In this document: piece by piece, positions 3,861-6,326 of the stretch
How the letters are laid out: every line of letters begins with the position of its first letter
How positions within the stretch are numbered: the stretch's first letter is position 1
NCBI GenBank assembly: GCA_027005175.1
Contig: JALTMC010000895.1
Coordinates: 2,909-9,234 of the forward strand
Source of the DNA: Myxococcales bacterium
GTDB lineage: Bacteria > Myxococcota_C > UBA6777
Direction: 5' to 3'
Length of the DNA: 6,326 nucleotides
The notes under the pieces: model-generated
Told to the model about the DNA's origin: nothing
Database searches by the model: none
Seen by the model: the letters and a program-made list of their open reading frames with translations, nothing else
Translations under genes and position numbers: made by a program

Positions 3861-6326
3861 TCAAGTACGTATAATTTTTCGAGAGATGGTAGCAACAAAC
3901 AGTGTGATCAGAAAGATCCCCAGCAACCCTTCGATGGCAAAGAAGTATGTGAGCCAATGTCCAGCATGGGGTAACTCAGAGCTATACTCCATCGATGCGA
4001 AGGTAAGCACACTCAGGTGAATGGAGTCCAACGCACCGATATGGCTCAAAGCTTGTTTTGCACTGTTCGTGATTCCCTGAGGAACATAGGAAAACAATGT
4101 GGCAAACAACAAGACAATGCTCAAGGCCACACCAGCGATATTCATTGGTTTGGTACCGTATCCAAATCCTAGATCAAACAGCAGCCACTCAAGCCCCGTC
4201 GTAAAGCTCTTTTTCTTTTCCTTGCGGCTGGACTGACAAAAGCGGTAATAAGCCCAATCCATATCTTGGTATCGATTGCGAACCAGAAAAGCTTGACGCA
4301 AGATCCCATATTCATTTTTCGCTTGTGCGTAGTTTCCGATGGTTTCAGAACTCAGGTGATCACCCAGCTGCTCTCGCTCGATCATCAAGTAATCAACCAA
4401 CAAGTGGTCGAAGAAGAAACGTTGGAAGGAGCACTTTGACAGGTCTGCCTTTCCATCCACATCGACATTGTTGAGAGTCAGCACATCCTGAATAGTCGCA
4501 CCACGCATCGTAAAGCCTTGGTCAAAGGAGCTAGCATTCAGGCTGACCCTTTTGCATGTTATATGATTCCAAGAGACCTCATCGCGAAACCGGGTTAACT
4601 GTGCGACCAGCCCTCCAGCAACGGCTGAACGTTCGCATCGAACGATATCACGAAAATAACCTTTCGAGAGAATGAGGTCGGCATCAACACGCCCCCCCAT
4701 CAATTCAACTTCCTGATGAACATTGACATTCTCGAGAGACAGGTTGCCAAGAACAAACATATTCGACATTTTAAGGCAGCCTTGAAACACGGCAGAGTCA
4801 AGGTAAAAAGAGCCTGGAGTATATTGTTGAATGTCGTCGGTTGGCTCCACTTTGTTCCCAACCTTGCAGCCACTTAATATAACATCCTCTCGAACAGTGG
4901 CTTCCGCCAAACTCGCCCATGTTCCAACTTGAACACCGGGAGCATGCAAAGAACCCAGGCGACTCTCCGATAGGATCAAGCGATCATCAATCACAGACTG
5001 CAACAAGTTCACCTGACCTTCCACATCGATATTTTGCAGGATCAGACCACCTTTGCATCGAAGGCGACCCAACTTAAGATTACCTGCAAAATGAGCACCA
5101 GAGAAAAAGACGTCACCTTTAAACTCACTGTCATAGAAGGTGGCCTCACCTGCAAAGGAGGCTTCGTTAAAAGAGGTACGATCGGCCAAGACCGTGTGAC
5201 CAAAGTTGGCGGTACCTTCGAAAACAGCCTTGCGAAAATGTAGGCTTGCGCTCGATTCACTCTCCCAGAAGCTAGCATCCTTCGAAAAAGTAGCCTGATT
5301 AAACGAAGCGCCTTTATGAAACAGACAATGACTGAAGTTTACTTTCTCTAGAAAGCGAGCACTTTGAAAGTTACACTTGCCTTTAAAGTCACATCCACCG
5401 AAGGTAGTATCACCTTCAAAGGTAGCAGGACGACCGATCAGGTGACCGTGTTCAGAACGCAGAGGTTCTGCCGACAAGAAGCCCAGGAATGTGGTGTCTT
5501 GTATTTGGACTTCCCCACAAAACACAGCCTGGTTGAGAAAGATGCGTTTGAGAGTACATCGCTCCATTCGCAAAGCGCGACGCACACTCTCACCCACATG
5601 GATCCGGGAGAGATCAACGTTCCCTTCTAGGGTGCATTCACGCAATTCAACCCCACCAGCCAAGCGGGCTCTTTTAAGACTCAGAGAGGGGGACTTTCGT
5701 GTTCCTTTCATCGTCACCTTCGACACAAAGAGATGTTTGGAGATAACAGCGCGAAAGAGACTGAACGCAAAGATCTTGCCGTTTGACAAAGACACTTGCC
5801 CCAAGATATGGCAACGATCCAGAGACAACGGTTGTGCAAAAAGACACCCAACACTTCGAAAGTCGCCCGTAATTTCTGTTTGAATGATGGAGAATCGCCC
5901 ATCGAATCGACACCCTTCCAGCCGAACATGACCCTGAATCGAGCTGGGGATGACAGGATTGGCTTTCTGAGTATCTCCCACCACGAAACGCTCTTCCACC
6001 CAGCAATTGCGTAAACACAGCCCCTGTTGAAAAGTCGTACCTCTAGCAGCCATCCCAGTCAGATAACAGTCTTCAAAAAGAACAGGATGTTCCAGATTCA
6101 ATTCCTTTAAGTTGAGAAAAGGAATGGAGTACCCTTTCACAACATTTCCAGCTTGCAATTGTTCTACAACATCTTGATGTTCCATCTCAGGCAATGCCGC
6201 AAACTGAACGATCCACTGTGGCTCCTGAACCCCCACCCTCCCCTTGCTTTCAGCATCCAACTCCACCTGCTCCAAGTTCCCCTCTTCCCTCTTGCTTTCA
6301 GCACCCAACTCCACCTGCTCCAAGTT
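3861..6326 (-). CDS. Pentapeptide-repeat-type beta-helix protein with C-terminal K+-channel-like pore (5' partial)
   Basis: The frame is open to the window edge. The first possible start in view is TTG at 6323, but the AAC before it is part of the same repeat, so the true start is probably outside. Residues are numbered from that TTG. Residues 1-32 are two 16-residue repeats (LEQVELxAESK). About 70-650 is a long right-handed beta-helix: LxGC/VxLxx coils, then at about 302-412 a Phe-based stretch with F at alternating 5- and 6-residue steps (FEGDTTFGGCDFKGKCNF), then more V/L coils. About 660-720 is a charged, aromatic helical linker ending DLGFGYGTKP, a motif preceding the membrane part in pentapeptide/channel fusions. 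TM1 is about 730-747. A pore-loop-like segment, IHLSVLTFASMEYSSELP, is at 768-785. TM2 is about 791-814 (FFAIEGLLGIFLITLFVATI), followed by RKIIRT. This resembles the two-helix ion-channel family (Ion_trans_2), but the filter lacks both glycines. It is likely an inner-membrane oligomer with a large cytoplasmic helix. Ion specificity is unknown. Confidence 0.88.
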   Translation of the reverse strand, partial: NLEQVELGAESKREEGNLEQVELDAESKGRVGVQEPQWIVQFAALPEMEHQDVVEQLQAGNVVKGYSIPFLNLKELNLEHPVLFEDCYLTGMAARGTTFQQGLCLRNCWVEERFVVGDTQKANPVIPSSIQGHVRLEGCRFDGRFSIIQTEITGDFRSVGCLFAQPLSLDRCHILGQVSLSNGKIFAFSLFRAVISKHLFVSKVTMKGTRKSPSLSLKRARLAGGVELRECTLEGNVDLSRIHVGESVRRALRMERCTLKRIFLNQAVFCGEVQIQDTTFLGFLSAEPLRSEHGHLIGRPATFEGDTTFGGCDFKGKCNFQSARFLEKVNFSHCLFHKGASFNQATFSKDASFWESESSASLHFRKAVFEGTANFGHTVLADRTSFNEASFAGEATFYDSEFKGDVFFSGAHFAGNLKLGRLRCKGGLILQNIDVEGQVNLLQSVIDDRLILSESRLGSLHAPGVQVGTWASLAEATVREDVILSGCKVGNKVEPTDDIQQYTPGSFYLDSAVFQGCLKMSNMFVLGNLSLENVNVHQEVELMGGRVDADLILSKGYFRDIVRCERSAVAGGLVAQLTRFRDEVSWNHITCKRVSLNASSFDQGFTMRGATIQDVLTLNNVDVDGKADLSKCSFQRFFFDHLLVDYLMIEREQLGDHLSSETIGNYAQAKNEYGILRQAFLVRNRYQDMDWAYYRFCQSSRKEKKKSFTTGLEWLLFDLGFGYGTKPMNIAGVALSIVLLFATLFSYVPQGITNSAKQALSHIGALDSIHLSVLTFASMEYSSELPHAGHWLTYFFAIEGLLGIFLITLFVATISRKIIRT
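6231..6326 (-). repeat. 48-bp in-frame tandem repeat at the visible N-terminus
   Basis: Blocks 6231-6278 and 6279-6326 are close copies with a 48-bp period. They differ mainly in the first dozen bases and at one later position, and each encodes 16 residues of the form LEQVELxAESKxxxx. The second block ends exactly at the window edge, so more copies may follow. The Glu-rich pattern could form an amphipathic helix ahead of the beta-helix. Confidence 0.85.

Noticed and set aside
3780-4020. Two plus-strand frames after brnA
   Set aside because: They cover the 16-bp tandem repeat and the antisense end of the pore gene, and have no family pattern.
4156-4161. GYG in DLGFGYGTKP taken as the K+ selectivity filter
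   Set aside because: This GYG precedes the first membrane helix. The filter position is between the two helices, where the sequence reads SMEYSS.
5491-6018. Plus- and minus-strand frames of 72-130 codons inside the large gene
   Set aside because: They are other-frame shadows of the beta-helix coding sequence, which is continuous over this region.

Overview
The window looks like a stretch of a diderm bacterial chromosome, most likely from the Myxococcota or a related former deltaproteobacterial lineage. The main clue is a lipoprotein gene with seven tandem 43-residue eight-cysteine modules (HCGxC core), a repeat type common in myxobacterial surface proteins, joined to a von Willebrand factor A-like domain. 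Base composition is moderate for that group, so the exact lineage is uncertain.

Layout. Positions 1-65 hold the last codons of a plus-strand gene, followed at once by a 9-bp stem terminator (64-90). On the minus strand, 126-2000 encodes the Cys-rich lipoprotein. Its upstream region, 2024-2384, is a non-coding block bounded by a perfect 24-nt inverted repeat and containing a perfect 83-bp tandem duplication. It looks like a MITE (a small non-autonomous transposable element), and it ends only 23 bp from the lipoprotein start codon. A strong hairpin (2390-2407) follows. Next come two minus-strand genes of unknown function, a 131-residue soluble protein (2443-2838) and an 84-residue two-helix membrane protein (2852-3106), 13 bp apart and probably co-transcribed.

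Divergent from them is a BrnT/BrnA type II toxin-antitoxin locus with a good sigma-70-type promoter overlapped by a 9-bp inverted repeat, the probable operator. The toxin gene brnT (3228-3503) carries one in-frame TAG at codon 5, where the family has its conserved Trp, and is otherwise intact. The antitoxin gene brnA is complete. The locus therefore looks like a disarmed toxin with a surviving antitoxin and repressor.

The right part (3861-6326, minus strand, open at the window edge) is one large gene. It encodes a long pentapeptide-repeat-type right-handed beta-helix fused to a C-terminal two-helix K+-channel-like pore module. The filter position reads SMEYSS instead of the canonical TxGYGD. 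Its visible N-terminus consists of two 16-residue tandem repeats that run off the window.

The middle section (about 2440-3800) appears more AT-rich than its flanks and lies between repeat structures (2024-2384 and 3813-3844), which would fit acquired DNA. The points most worth a second look are the single-nonsense brnT, the beta-helix/pore fusion with an altered filter, and the MITE-like block that probably supplies the lipoprotein gene's promoter region.
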